Source: Ridgeia piscesae (taxonomy: Eukaryota > Annelida > Polychaeta > Sabellida > Siboglinidae). Taken from it: 64,000 bases of DNA. Positions 26,719-38,560 of the stretch are shown one piece after another. The position numbers were made by a program, and so were the translations under genes. The notes below the pieces were generated by a model. It worked only from the letters and a program-made list of their open reading frames with translations, did not search any database and had not been told where the DNA came from. The stretch is taken from assembly GCA_025642075.2 (NCBI GenBank), contig JAODUO010000111.1, forward strand, positions 435,001 to 499,000, read 5' to 3'. Position 1 is the first letter of the stretch. Each line of letters begins with the position of its first letter.

Positions 26719-28893
26719 CAAGTAGACACCATCAAATATCAATTTGCTTCAGTGATCATTACCTCCCGGTCAGGACAGACATTCAGCCATTCATAACAGT
26801 GTAGGATGAAATTGTCCACAACCCCTTGAAGTAAATTGCTGAACCCCAAGGGTGGCACATTAAAACCCCATCAAGACATGAGACAGTAAATTATAAACCT
26901 AATCCCAAAGTCTTATGAGGGCATGGATCTAATTCATTAAACAAGTAACATTTCTGAATAAAATTTTGGAATCTGCAATTCCCTGCAAAACCCACAGAAA
27001 CTGCAACAAAATGAAGTAATTAAATACATGACGACAAAATGTGTTCTCTTTCTTCAATCACAATCTACAAATGTACACCTAACTGGCAATAGACCACAAA
27101 ATGTGGCTTATGCAAGATCTCATTAATCAACAGGACAATGCCTGCTTCTAGTTCACTTAGGAGCCACAGAGTCTAATGCACTGATCTAAAACTTATCGAG
27201 AACCTGGACAGATAAATCAGTCGTGTTTGTGCAGCTGTTTTTAATCATTAGCCTATGGTCTAACTCCTTTTATTATTCATGCCATTTATTCCTTCAAAGA
27301 CTTCGATCTTCACCTCACCACAAAGGTGAGCCTTCCGTCTGTAAAGCCACAAATGACAAGTTGTCTTGCCAAGTCTCACTGCATAGCAACTGCATACAGA
27401 GTGCCTTTTAAAACGCCCTGCCTGTGCTGAAATTGAACTGCCAAACCCCAAATAATACCACCTGACAATCGTAGAAGAAACTGTCATGGTTAAATTCATG
27501 CCAGAGTCGTCGAAGGTAACACCATTCTCATGTCGGGAATAATTTATATTCGATACCTGTGGGGGTGACACATATATTGCATCATTTGCCATGCTAATGT
27601 GTTAGGCGCGGGTCAACACAAAAGAGCCCCAGTGATCATATGCACAACATTATTCCGCGGCCCTGGAACAACGGTAAAGCAATGCCTCACTGGGGCGCGT
27701 CTAACACAGGTGCGATATCATTATGTACATTTCTAATGTCTGTGTATACCATGGAGTACCAGGGTAGGTAACTCAAGCTGTAGATGTACGAAGCATGAAT
27801 TATGTGTAACTGTCCCTATTAGTTGGATTCCACGTTATGCTGAATTGCATACTTAAAAATGCACTTACCAAGTAAATACATTTTCCAGAGGATCAGGTGA
27901 AAAGATACTAACTTACCTCATACTTTATGTATGCTGGGTATTTTGCTCCTTAAAATAATTTTTGCTCTTCAACCGTAATACTGAATACTGAGCATCTTTA
28001 TCTTGCTCTTAATGTCACAGAAATAGTGACACTTGATTTTGGCATTTCTTAAACTATCCTTAAATGCAACACAGTTTATTTAATAAATAAAAGTTTATTT
28101 AAAAATAACAAAGTTTATTTAAGGGTGAATGTTTCCTAAGAGCCCATTATCTTGGTCCTATTAAAACAGACAGCATGGAACGTTTTAAAGAAAGGTATCA
28201 CAAATGAACAGAACATATAAAATATCCCGCTGCACTGCAAACACAATATATAATTTATTTTAATGGTATACTCATGTACTCGGTTATTAACATTTATTTA
28301 TACACTAGAATAAATGTCTGCAAATTTGCATTTAACAAGTATGAAACAATGCTTGCCACAGATCAGAAAGTGTGTGTACTGTCTCTGAACTTGTTCCTCA
28401 GCAAACATAACTGTTTATTGCATACTGCACTTAGTGTCAGACAATCATTACAACCATTACAAAATACAAAAATTACTAAACACCATATTTCCATAATGCA
28501 AGCACAAATGGGACTGATAAATAATTGTGATGCCAAATGCTTACAATATAGAACTATTTTGCTTTCAGTGTTTTATCTGCTCTGACATGGCTCGCCATCA
28601 CAGCCCCTCCTCAGTGTTATATAATACATCTATCAGAATTCTATATAAAGTAAAAAAGTAAAGGCATGCATTTATATAACATAGTATCCAGTAGACAGGA
28701 CTGCTACAAGTACTTCACACCTTACTGCGTGACAGATCTGTTCAATCAAATACCATCTCGATTCTCTGCATGTGAAGGTTTCAGCAACACTATAATCATT
28801 GCAGGAAGACTATTTTTACACAAATATCCATCAGCATCTATAGCCAGGTACTCACACATTCAAACAACTGAGTAACTGGAGCAATGCAGTGGG
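26719..28893. other. Non-coding DNA, imperfect inverted repeat at 27.6 kb
   Basis: No supported gene. At 27599-27707 two segments are imperfect inverted copies: GTGTTAGGCGCG plus CCCCAGTGA on the left, and TCACTGGGGCGCGTCTAACAC (27687-27707) on the right, the left copy being split by about 16 extra bases. The minus-strand open frame of 110 codons at 27592-27260 has no recognisable domain. Confidence 0.4.
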
Positions 28894-30147
28894 AACAAAC
28901 TTGGCCAAGTGAACAAACTTGCCCAAGTGAACAAACTTACCCAAGTGAACAAACTTACCCAAGTGAACAAACCTGGCCAAGTGAATAAACTTACCCAAGT
29001 GAACAAACTTGCCCAAGTGAATAAACTTGGCCAAGTGATCAAACTTACCCAAGTGAACAAACTTGTCCAAGTGAATAAACTTACCCAAGTGAACAAACTT
29101 GTCCAAGTGAATAAACTTACCCAAGTGAACAAACTTGCCCAAGTGAATAAACCTGGCCAAGTGAACAAACTTGGCCAAGTGAATAAACCTGGCCAAGTGA
29201 ACAAACTTGCCCAAGTGAACAAACTTACCCAAGTGAACAAACTTGCCCAAGTGAATAAACTTGGCCAAGTGAACAAACTTGCCCAAGTGAATAAACCTGG
29301 CCAAGTGAACAAACTTGCCCAAGTGAACAAACTTACCCAAGTGAACAAACTTGTCCAAGTGAACAAACTTGCCCAAGTGAACAAATTTGCCCAAGTGTAC
29401 AAACTTACCCAAGCGAACAAACTTGCCCAAGTGAACAAACCTGGCCAAGTGAACAAATTTGTCCAAGTGAACAAATTTGCCCAAGTGAACAAACCTGGCC
29501 AAGTGAACAAACTTGCCCAAGTGAACAAACCTGGCCAAGTGAACAAATTTGCCCAAGTGAACAAACCTGGCCAAGTGAAAAAATTTGCCCAAGTGAACAA
29601 ACTTGCCCAAGTGAACAAATTTGCCCAAGTGAACAAACCTGGCCAAGTGAACAAATTTGCCCAAGTGAACAAACCTGGCCAAGTGAACAAATTTGCCCAA
29701 GTGAACAAACTTGCCCAAGTGAACAAACTTGCCCAAGTGAACAAACTTGCCCAAGTGAACAAATTTGCCCAAGTGTACAAACTTACCCAAGTGAACAAAC
29801 TTGCCCAAGTGAACAAACCTGGCCAAGTGAACAAACTTGCCCAAGTGAACAAACCTGGCCAAGTGAACAAATTTGCCCAAGTGAACAAACTTGCCCAAGT
29901 GAACAAATTTGCCCAAGTGAACAAACCTGGCCAAGTGAACAAATTTGCCCAAGTGAACAAACCTGGCCAAGTGAACAAATTTGCCCAAGTGAACAAACTT
30001 GCCCAAGTGAACAAACTTGCCCAAGTGAACAAACTTGCCCAAGTGAACAAATTTGCCCAAGTGTACAAACTTACCCAAGTGAACAAACTTGCCCAAGTGA
30101 ACAAACCTGGCCAAGTGAACAAATTTGCCCAAGTGAACAAACCTGGC
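28894..30147. repeat. 18-bp minisatellite, about 69 copies
   Basis: The unit is AACAAACTTGCCCAAGTG with variants at CTTG/CCTG/TTTG and CCC/GGC. A divisible-by-three period without stops leaves one plus frame (28909-30165, repeating VNKLAQ) and two minus frames (repeating FTWASL and GKFVHL) open for over 400 codons. A block with a GTGTAC variant recurs 288 bp apart (29761 and 30049, 16 units), and an earlier copy lies 378 bp upstream (21 units), showing higher-order amplification. No frame has a signal peptide, splice site or non-repeat domain, so I do not call a gene. Confidence 0.95.
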
Positions 30148-30983
30148 TTAGGTTCAACATTTTGACATCACAGGAGTTACACTCCAATCCTCTTAATTGA
30201 GTGCATGGGTCAAGCTCACTGGACTTGACTGACCAGTCCATCACAACCTACCTGGGGCCTGTATTCACCAAATTCCACATGGGCAAGACACAAGTGACAC
30301 TTTCCACTAAAGTATCCAGACAAAACTAATCCAGATGACTCAAGTCAAAGGGTGGACAACTCCTCCTTCTCACAACAAACCCTGCCAAGTCTTACTACAT
30401 ATAGAACACCCTAGACATGCCCAATTCCCCGGGGTAACCAACCACACACCCCCAAGATGAGGGGTTTTCAAAGGCACCAGTAACCTCTGACTAATGGGGT
30501 TTTAATTTGAAGCCAGCTCCTGAGTTGGTCTGGCACATTTAACTAACTGCTAAGCACCCTTGGCCCCAGGGTGATTGCTGGGGTGACAAACATGACAGAT
30601 GAGCAGAGGACTTGCTCTCAGATCTTTCAAGTGTGGGGTAGACAGAGAGGGAATTATCCCCCCAGACATTCACAAGTTCCATACATTAAGGTCACAGGTG
30701 TAGAATATTGTTTTAGAGTCAAATTAATCTTTCATTTCATCTCACACACTCCAGAAGAGAAACCAGTGTCATTGCAAGTGCAGACATTCATAAAGAGTGA
30801 ATGAAATAAAGGAAATTTGATTAAAACTTACTCCAACTTCGTGAACATTTCTACCTCTAGTTATGTCAACTAATTAAGTCAGTTTCTACTTCGCATTTGT
30901 CGCATTTCTCGCAAAAACATGTGACTGTCTAAATTCAAAGAATGGCACCATCTGTTGACAGCGCAATTAGCAATCATCAGCTA
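30148..30983. other. Non-coding spacer
   Basis: Unique DNA between two minisatellites. A moderately G+C-rich block at about 30400-30600 carries CCCCGGGGT, TAATGGGGTTTTAATTTG and similar elements. No exon was supported. Confidence 0.45.
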
Positions 30984-32647
30984 CCCTGTCCGGCTGTCCC
31001 AGGTCTGTTAAGCTTTCCCACATCTGTCTGATTGTCCCACATATGTCTGGCTATCCCATGTCTGTCCGTCTGTCCCACGTCAGTCTGGCTGTCCCAAGTC
31101 TGTCAGGCTGTCCTAGGTCTATCCGAATGTCCCATGTCAGTCCGACTGTCCCACACCTGCCTGCTTGTCCCACCGTCTTTCTAGCTATCCCATGTCTGTC
31201 CAACTGTCTCATGTCATGTCTGTCCAACTGTCTCATGTCTGTCCAACTGTCCCATGTCTGTGTGACTGTCTCATGTCTGTCCAACTGTCCCATGTCTGTC
31301 CGATTGTCCCCTGTCTGTCCAACTGTCTCATGTCTGTCCGACTGTCTCATGTCTGTCCAACTGTCCCATGTCTGTCCAACTGTCCCATCCCATGTCTGTT
31401 CAACTGTCCCATGTCTGTCCGACTGTCTCATGTCTGTCCAACTGTCTTATGTCTGTCCAACTGTCCCATGTCTGTCCAACTGTCCCATGTCTGTCTGATT
31501 GTCCCATGTCTGTCCGACTGTCTCATGTCTGTCTGATTGTCCCATGTCTGTCCGACTGTCTCATGTCTGTCCGACTGTCTCATGTCTGTCCAACTGTCCC
31601 ATGTCTGTCTGATTGTCCCATGTCTGTCCGACTGTCTCATGTCTTCTGATTGTCCCATGTCTGTCCAACTGTTTCATGTCTGTCCAACTGTCCCATGTCT
31701 GTCCAACTGTCCCATGTCTGTCCGACTGTCTCATGTCTGTCCAACTGTCTCATGTCTGTCCAACTGTCCCATGTCTGTCCAACTGTCCCATGTCTGTCCA
31801 ACTGTCCCATGTCTGTCCAACTGTCTCATGTCTGTCCAACTGTCTCATGTCTGTCCAATTGTTCCATGTCTGTCTGATTGTCCCATGTCTGTCCAACTGT
31901 CTCATGTCTGTTTGATTATCCCATGTCTGTCCAACTGTCCCATGTCTGTCCAACTGTCTCATGTCTGTCCGACTGTCTCATGTCTGTCCAACTGTGTCAT
32001 GTTTGTCCGACTGTCCTATGTCTGTCCGACTGTCTCATGTCTGTCCAACTGTCTCATGTCTGTCCAACTGCCCCATGTCTGTCCAACTGTCCCATGTCTG
32101 TCCGATTGTCCCATGTCTGTGCGACTGTCTCATGTATGTCCCACTGTTCCATGTCTGTCCAACTGTTCCATGTCTGTCCAATTGTCCCCTGTCTGTCCAA
32201 CTGTCCCATGTCTGTCCAATTGTCCCATGTCTGTCCAACTGTCCCATGTCTGTCCAACTGTCTCATGTCTGTCCAACTGTCTCACGTCTGTCCAACTGTC
32301 CCATGTCTGTCCAACTGTCCCATGTCTGTCCAACTGTCCCATGTCTGTCCAATTGTCCCATGTCTGTCCAATTGTCCCATGTCTGTCCGATTGTCCCATG
32401 TCTGTCCGATTGTCCCATGTCTGTCCAACTGTCTTATGTCTGTCCAACTGTCCCATGTCTGTCCCACTGTCTCGTGTCTGTCCAACTGTCCCATATGTCT
32501 GTCCAACTGTCCCATGTCTGTCCAACTGTCCAATGTCTGTCCCATTGTCCCATGTCTGTCCAACTGTCTCATGTCTGTCCAATTGTCCCATGTCTGTCAG
32601 GTTGTCCCATGTCTGTGCGACTGTCTGATGTCTGTCCTGTTGTCCCA
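30984..32647. repeat. 19-bp minisatellite, about 1.66 kb
   Basis: About 87 copies of TGTCCCATGTCTGTCCAAC with frequent CAAC/CGAC/CGAT and CCC/CTC changes. The 19-bp period makes every plus-strand frame read the same 19-residue cycle (MSVQLSHVCPTVPCLSNCP). Minus-strand frames are also open in places. The many overlapping open frames (up to 363 codons) are all products of the repeat. Confidence 0.95.
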
Positions 32648-35600
32648 AGCAATATTACTTCTAACAGCCCCAAGTCCAGCTGTCACCTGTCCACTGACTG
32701 TCCTGTCTGCTGTCTCCTATATATGTCCATTAGCACTAGTCCTGTAGCCACTCAACTTCACACAGTGCCCATCTCTTGACAGTTTTATGCCCTTTTACCC
32801 TACCCCCTCCCATAACTGTCACCCCCCACAACAGACACAAACGCATGGGGAGGGTGCTAATTACGAGGGTGACCACCCCATCTTCCCATAGATGTCTCCC
32901 TAACTGGACAACTGCAGTGACATTTGTTATTTTGCAACTCTGCCCCCCCCCAACCCCAGCGAAGCACTGTGTGTGGGGACCTTTGTTCAGTGGAGCGTGA
33001 CCAGTATTATTTATCTCGCCTGTGCTACAAACGTACAAAGACTGACATATGAACTTGAAGGCCACTAGTGTCAACAGTCACAAATGGTTATCGTAGCCTG
33101 TGGCACGTGTTTATCATAACGCCGCCTTTACAGATATTCCAACTTATTTCACCCCTTTTCACAATGATCAGATTTAAGGGTACAATGCTGCATTGTCTAC
33201 TGTGGAATTGGCTAGATGGGTCCAGTTATATATTCACTCAGATGTCACAGAGCTTCACCCAATACTAGGTGTGTTCTGCAACATGTACATGTTTGCTTCA
33301 GTAAACACAAAGGTAAAGGTAAGCTTATACAAATAACCACCACTGTCTATAGCCAGGTATTCATACATACAGCTGAGTGAACTGGAGCACTGTCCACAAC
33401 AACTGGACCACCCTGACTATTCCCAACATGTTTAAAGTTACAACTACAGCTCACGAGAGAAGCAACCACTAATTTCCAAAGCTTCAGGTATCAAAGTTAC
33501 CATATACTTCACTGAGCAGATGTAAACATACCAAGCACCCAAGATGCCCTCTCCTGGGAAGATCTCTGGATTCTGCACCAAGGGCCAGGGGACAGGAAGT
33601 GCTAATTGGGTTTGTAGAGATTAGTTTCTGTTTGATCTGTCAACAGTCACCATGCAGGTAGGTAGGGTTAGTGCAGACTGTCGCCAGCAACATCATGAAA
33701 TGTGTCAGCTGGCATTTCAGTGGCATCAGCATTTATTTACTTTGGATGAAAATAAATTTGTCACGGAATGGAATAACAGTCCTAAGACTAAGAGCATTTG
33801 AACGAAATGGTCACATTGGTGGATACCCCAACATTACTAGGAGTAATCTTGGTTGTTCCTTAGGAGCAATATGGATATATAGCTGATAGAACCCCAGTTT
33901 AGGAGTTCTGTGTCTAGGAACTCTTGGAGGCGATGTTTAGGACCCATGCTTAGGAGTTCTTTTGACATATTTAGGAGCACCAAAGACCTGTCTTTAGCAT
34001 ATAAAAATACACATAATAAGTACAACTTGTAACTAGTAACTACAATATATGAATGTCTGAGAATTAAGATTAATTTCAATAAACACTTCATAGAAAATAT
34101 CAACAAGCCAAAATTCCTGTGACAAATATATACCCAGACCTGCATAAGTAGAGAGGATTGTAAACTATGCAGCAACCAGGATACTGAGGAAAAACTAAAC
34201 CTGTCACCATGGCTGCTGAAAAAACCGCTAAAAGAAACTTTAAAAGAAACACATAAACTGAAAGCCAAAGAAACAGAAAAACTCAGCACCTAAATCTTAA
34301 ACCAGTCTTCAGATGGCATCTCTCAACACTGACCTGCCACAAATCCGTGGCCATGGCTGTCTTGTTGGTAAGCACACTAGGTAATGTTTGCTTATCCAGG
34401 GTAACCATAAACCTTGTTTATAGCCCTCGCCATGGGCTGCTGGCTGCAGTTTGGCAGTCTGCAGATAAGTCTCCACAGACCAGAGATCTCCAGGGAAGAC
34501 TTCTGGGCTGTCAGGAGAATGACCAGAGATTCCAACAAATCACAGTGACAGAGACAATGGAGCCTTCCATCTGAACAAGATGGTGCATTATCTAAGAGGG
34601 TAGCTGTTAGTTTACACAAGGGAACATTCCTTAGTTTCAGTAAGTTCTGGGATAGCAACACTAGCTGTTGCTGATTGTGTTTTGTTGTGATTTGTGAAGT
34701 CTTGTTTCCAGTAAGAAGATTGTCTAGTGAATGTTTTGTCCAGTAAGTGATTAATCTAACGTTTTTTCGGTGAGTATTTTGTCCAGTGAATAGTTCATCT
34801 GGTTGCAGTTTTATTTTAGTTTTATTTGTCCAGGTAACAGGTGTTTCTGGAGGTTTTGCCCAAGGGATTTTTCGCCTGTGGCCATTCATCCATCAATGGG
34901 GGTTTCTTCTACATTTGGGGTTTTGTCCAAGGCAGTTGTGTCTAATTTATTCATGCAAGATCCCGTTCTTCATATCAAATCTGACACGTATATTCACTCC
35001 AGGGAAGTCAAATTACAGACATTGTCATATTTACAGGTTTCTAACTGGTTTCTGGTTGAGCTAATAGAATCTAAACATCAATATAGATTTTAATCAGTCC
35101 ATAGAGTGACGCACAAGAACAATGATTAGTAATATCTGACTCTTTCAAGATCACTAATTATAATTAATATTTTGGATTTTTCATTGTGTGAAACCATTTC
35201 TAGTATATTTGCAAACACAAAGATTAAATACCCCCTATTATTCATACCTTGTCTCAAAGGTGGCTTTTTAAATCCCTTCCCACCATACATGAATTACCCT
35301 GGGTACATGCATCAGAAAGATGGCTTTTTGTACATTTAACACAATCACAGTAAGTCTTTTTATTGTGGTGATGTAATGTCCTGTTACATTTGAATACATT
35401 CTTTTCTTTTGGAGGATCAAATTTACAGCAAATATCCAGAGTTGCCCACCCTGGATATATCTAGCTAAATCAATCAATCAATCAAAGGGCTTTTACACCA
35501 AGATTTAAGATAAGATTACAGCCCTCTGCTGTAGGCCCAGACTACAGCAATATGAAGCCTCTGACATATCAAACCAGCCATCTTTACTGGCGCAAACAGC

Positions 35601-36902
35601 AGGCCAAAAGACAGAAACAAGAGTATCAACAAGGCTTTGATGTTATTAAGAACACCTGAAATAATCAACAATCTTGAATCTACCACAATGATAATGAATC
35701 GATTTCTCACAGAAACCATTATACCAGTGGTAGTACCAATTTATCATGATTACAAATTCTGCATCTGTCTGATAATTGTTTTGATGGACCAGTGACTTTG
35801 AAGGCTGCTTAACAATGTTAGGATTCATTTACCCATTTAAACAATATGTGCTGTTTAGCATTCGTGTACATATAGTACTGAAAGGTTAACATTACATAGT
35901 AATAGTGAGAACAATGGCATAACACTACACATATACAGTAATAATTTACACAACTTATCAATTTGTGTTTATATGAATGTACTTTAGGTTTCTCATAATG
36001 GATTTATCCCCACACACGCCCGTGCATGCATGTGTGCGTGTGTGATACATATGTATATACATAGATAAATTCATTATCAATTTGTGGGCATGTATTTTAA
36101 ATATTTGAAGTGTGTACATGGCTACATATTAATTCAAACAGATGAGAAAGGATTACATTTAACCTGTATAGAAATATAATAACACATTTATATGATGAAA
36201 CATAAGTAAAAGTAAAAACATGACACAAAAATATATTCCTAACATACAAAATACGCAATGCCTGATATTTAGCATTCACTAAATTGAATATTTAAAACCA
36301 TTTTGACTCCATCCACTATACACAACATACAGTGATATACCAAGCAAATATAAGCAAGCCTTCAAGGCCTATACAGGCTGTGTATCAACAGGAGGGAACT
36401 TGCTTTAATTGCGTTGCATAAACGTTGCTAATCCAGGTGTTTGTGTGTCGAAATAGCCTGGAAGCCTGTGTCAATGTTGGCAGAGACAGGCCACTGAAGC
36501 CATAAGGCTCAAGCAGAACACAGGAATGTAGACACCTTAAGGGCAGACAAAAGACAGCAGGTAAAAATTACTCAAGTAAAACTGACTCAGGTAAAAAAAT
36601 GGCAGCATTCAAAACTTGACCATGAATAAATAAACAACCACAATTCCCACTGAATTTATCATTCAATTATAGGTGATTTTACTTTGCAAGTTTGCATCAA
36701 GCCTTGTTTGGTGTCCCTTACTGCATGGATGTGTAAGTTTAATAAACAACAATTAATACACCAAAAAGCATAGCCAGAAATTTTATTATTATATAACTCT
36801 TTGTACACACAACATATTTTGGTATTTTCAAAGGTCTGTTTTTGGAAGCTATGTATCTTGAATTGCATAACAGAGCAGTCTGTCAATGTTGGAACCTTCA
36901 AC
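32648..36902. other. Non-coding DNA, no supported gene
   Basis: The longest open frames (minus 34889-34392, 165 codons; minus 34289-33837, 150 codons) show no domain, signal peptide or flanking splice sites. At about 33858-33980 a short motif close to TTAGGAGTTCT recurs about five times. A polyC patch is at about 32943-32950. Otherwise AT-rich. Confidence 0.45.
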
Positions 36903-38560
36903 TGTCAGTATACGTCAGAGCTGTCTGCATGTATCACAGCAGTCTGTATGTATCAGAGCAGTATGTATGTATCACAGCAGTCTGTATGTATCAAAGCTGT
37001 TTGTATGTATCAGAGCAGTCTGTATGTATCAGAGCAGTCTTTATATATCAGAGCAGTCTGTATGTATCAGAGCAGTATGTATGTATCAGAGCAGTATGTA
37101 TGTGTCAGAGCAGTATGTATGTGTCAGAGCTGTCTGTATGTATCAGAGCAGTCTGTATGTATCAGAGCAGTTTGTATGTATCAGAGCAGTATGTATGTAT
37201 CAGAGCAGTATGTATGTATCAGAGCAGTATGTATGTATCAGAGCTGTATGTATGTATCAGAGCAGTATGTATGTATCAGAGCAGTATGTATGTATCAGAG
37301 CAGTATGTATGCATCAGAGCAGTATGTATGTATCAGAGCTGTATGTATGCATCAGAGCAGTATGTATGTATCAGAGCAGTATGTATGTGTCAGAGCTGTC
37401 TGTATGTATCAGAGCAGTCTGTATGTATCAGAGCTGTATGTATGTATCAGAGCAGTCTGTATGTATCAGAGCTGTATGTATGTATCAGAGCAGTCTGTAT
37501 GTATCAGAGCAGTATGTATGTATCAGAGCTGTCTGTATGTATCAGAGCAGTCTGTATGTATCAGAGCTGTATGTATGTATCAGAGCAGTCTGTATGTATC
37601 AGAGCAGTATGTATGTGTCAGAGCTGTCTGTATGTATCAGAGCAGTCTGTATGTATCAGAGCTGTATGTATGTATCAGAGCAGTCTGTATGTATCAGAGC
37701 AGTCTGTATGTATCAGAGCTGTATGTATGTATCAGAGCAGTCTGTATGTATCAGAGCTGTCTGTATGTATCAGAGCAGTCTGTATGTATCAGAGCTGTAT
37801 GTATGTATCAGAGCAGTCTGTATGTATCAGAGCTGTATGTATGTATCAGAGCAGTCTGTATGTATCAGAGCAGTATGTATGTATCAGAGCTGTCTGTATG
37901 TATCAGAGCAGTCTGTATGTATCAGAGCTGTATGTATGTATCAGAGCAGTCTGTATGTATCAGAGCAGTATGTATGTGTCAGAGCTGTCTGTATGTATCA
38001 GAGCAGTCTGTATGTATCAGAGCTGTATGTATGTATCAGAGCAGTCTGTATGTATCAGAGCAGTATGTATGTATCAGAGCAGTCTGTATGTATCAGAGCA
38101 ACCTGTATGTGTCAGAGCAGTCTGTATGTATCAGAGCAGTCTGCATGTATCACAGCAGTCTGTATGTATCAGAGCAGTCTGTATGTATCAGAGCAGTCTG
38201 TATGTATCAGAGCAGTCTGCATGTATCACAGCAGTCTGTGTGTGTCAGAGCAGTCTGTGTGTGTCAGAGCAGTATGTATGTGTCAGAGCAGTCTGTATGT
38301 GTCAGAGCAGTCTGTATGTATCAGGGCAGTCTGTATGTATCAGAGCTGTCTGTATGTATCAGAGCTGTCTGTATGTGTCAGAGCAGTCTGTATGTGTCAG
38401 GGCAGTCTGTATGTGTCAGAGCTGTCTGTATGTATCAGAGCTGTTTATATGTATCAGAGCAGTCTGTATGTATCAGAGCAGTATGTAGGTATCAGAGCAG
38501 TCTGTATGTATCAGAGCAGTCTGTATGTGTCAGAGCAGTCTGTATGTGTCAGATCAGTCG
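36903..38560. repeat. 19-bp minisatellite, about 1.66 kb
   Basis: About 87 copies of GTATGTATCAGAGCAGTCT, the main variants being AGCTGT for AGCAGT and GTGTC for GTATC. All three plus frames stay open for 548-624 codons because the period of 19 cycles through the frames, repeating MYVSEQSVCIRAVCMYQSS. A gene would be expected to prefer one frame. The variants do not, so this is scored as a satellite. Confidence 0.95.

Noticed and set aside
25759..26796. Proline/histidine-rich open frame of 345 codons
   Set aside because: It is a product of the C-rich 19-bp minisatellite, with a parallel frame of 272 codons.
27260..27592. Minus-strand frame starting MANDAIYVSPPQ
   Set aside because: The only donor-like site (GTATCG) is weak and the 110-residue frame matches no family I recognise.
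28860..30165. Three long open frames (418-426 codons) on both strands
   Set aside because: They are translations of an 18-bp tandem repeat with no non-repeat domain, signal peptide or splice context.
31043..32779. Many overlapping open frames of 70-363 codons
   Set aside because: A 19-bp repeat reads the same peptide cycle in every frame; no frame is preferred.
34392..34889. 165-codon minus-strand open frame
   Set aside because: Composition and content look random; it overlaps degenerate short repeats near 34700-34830.
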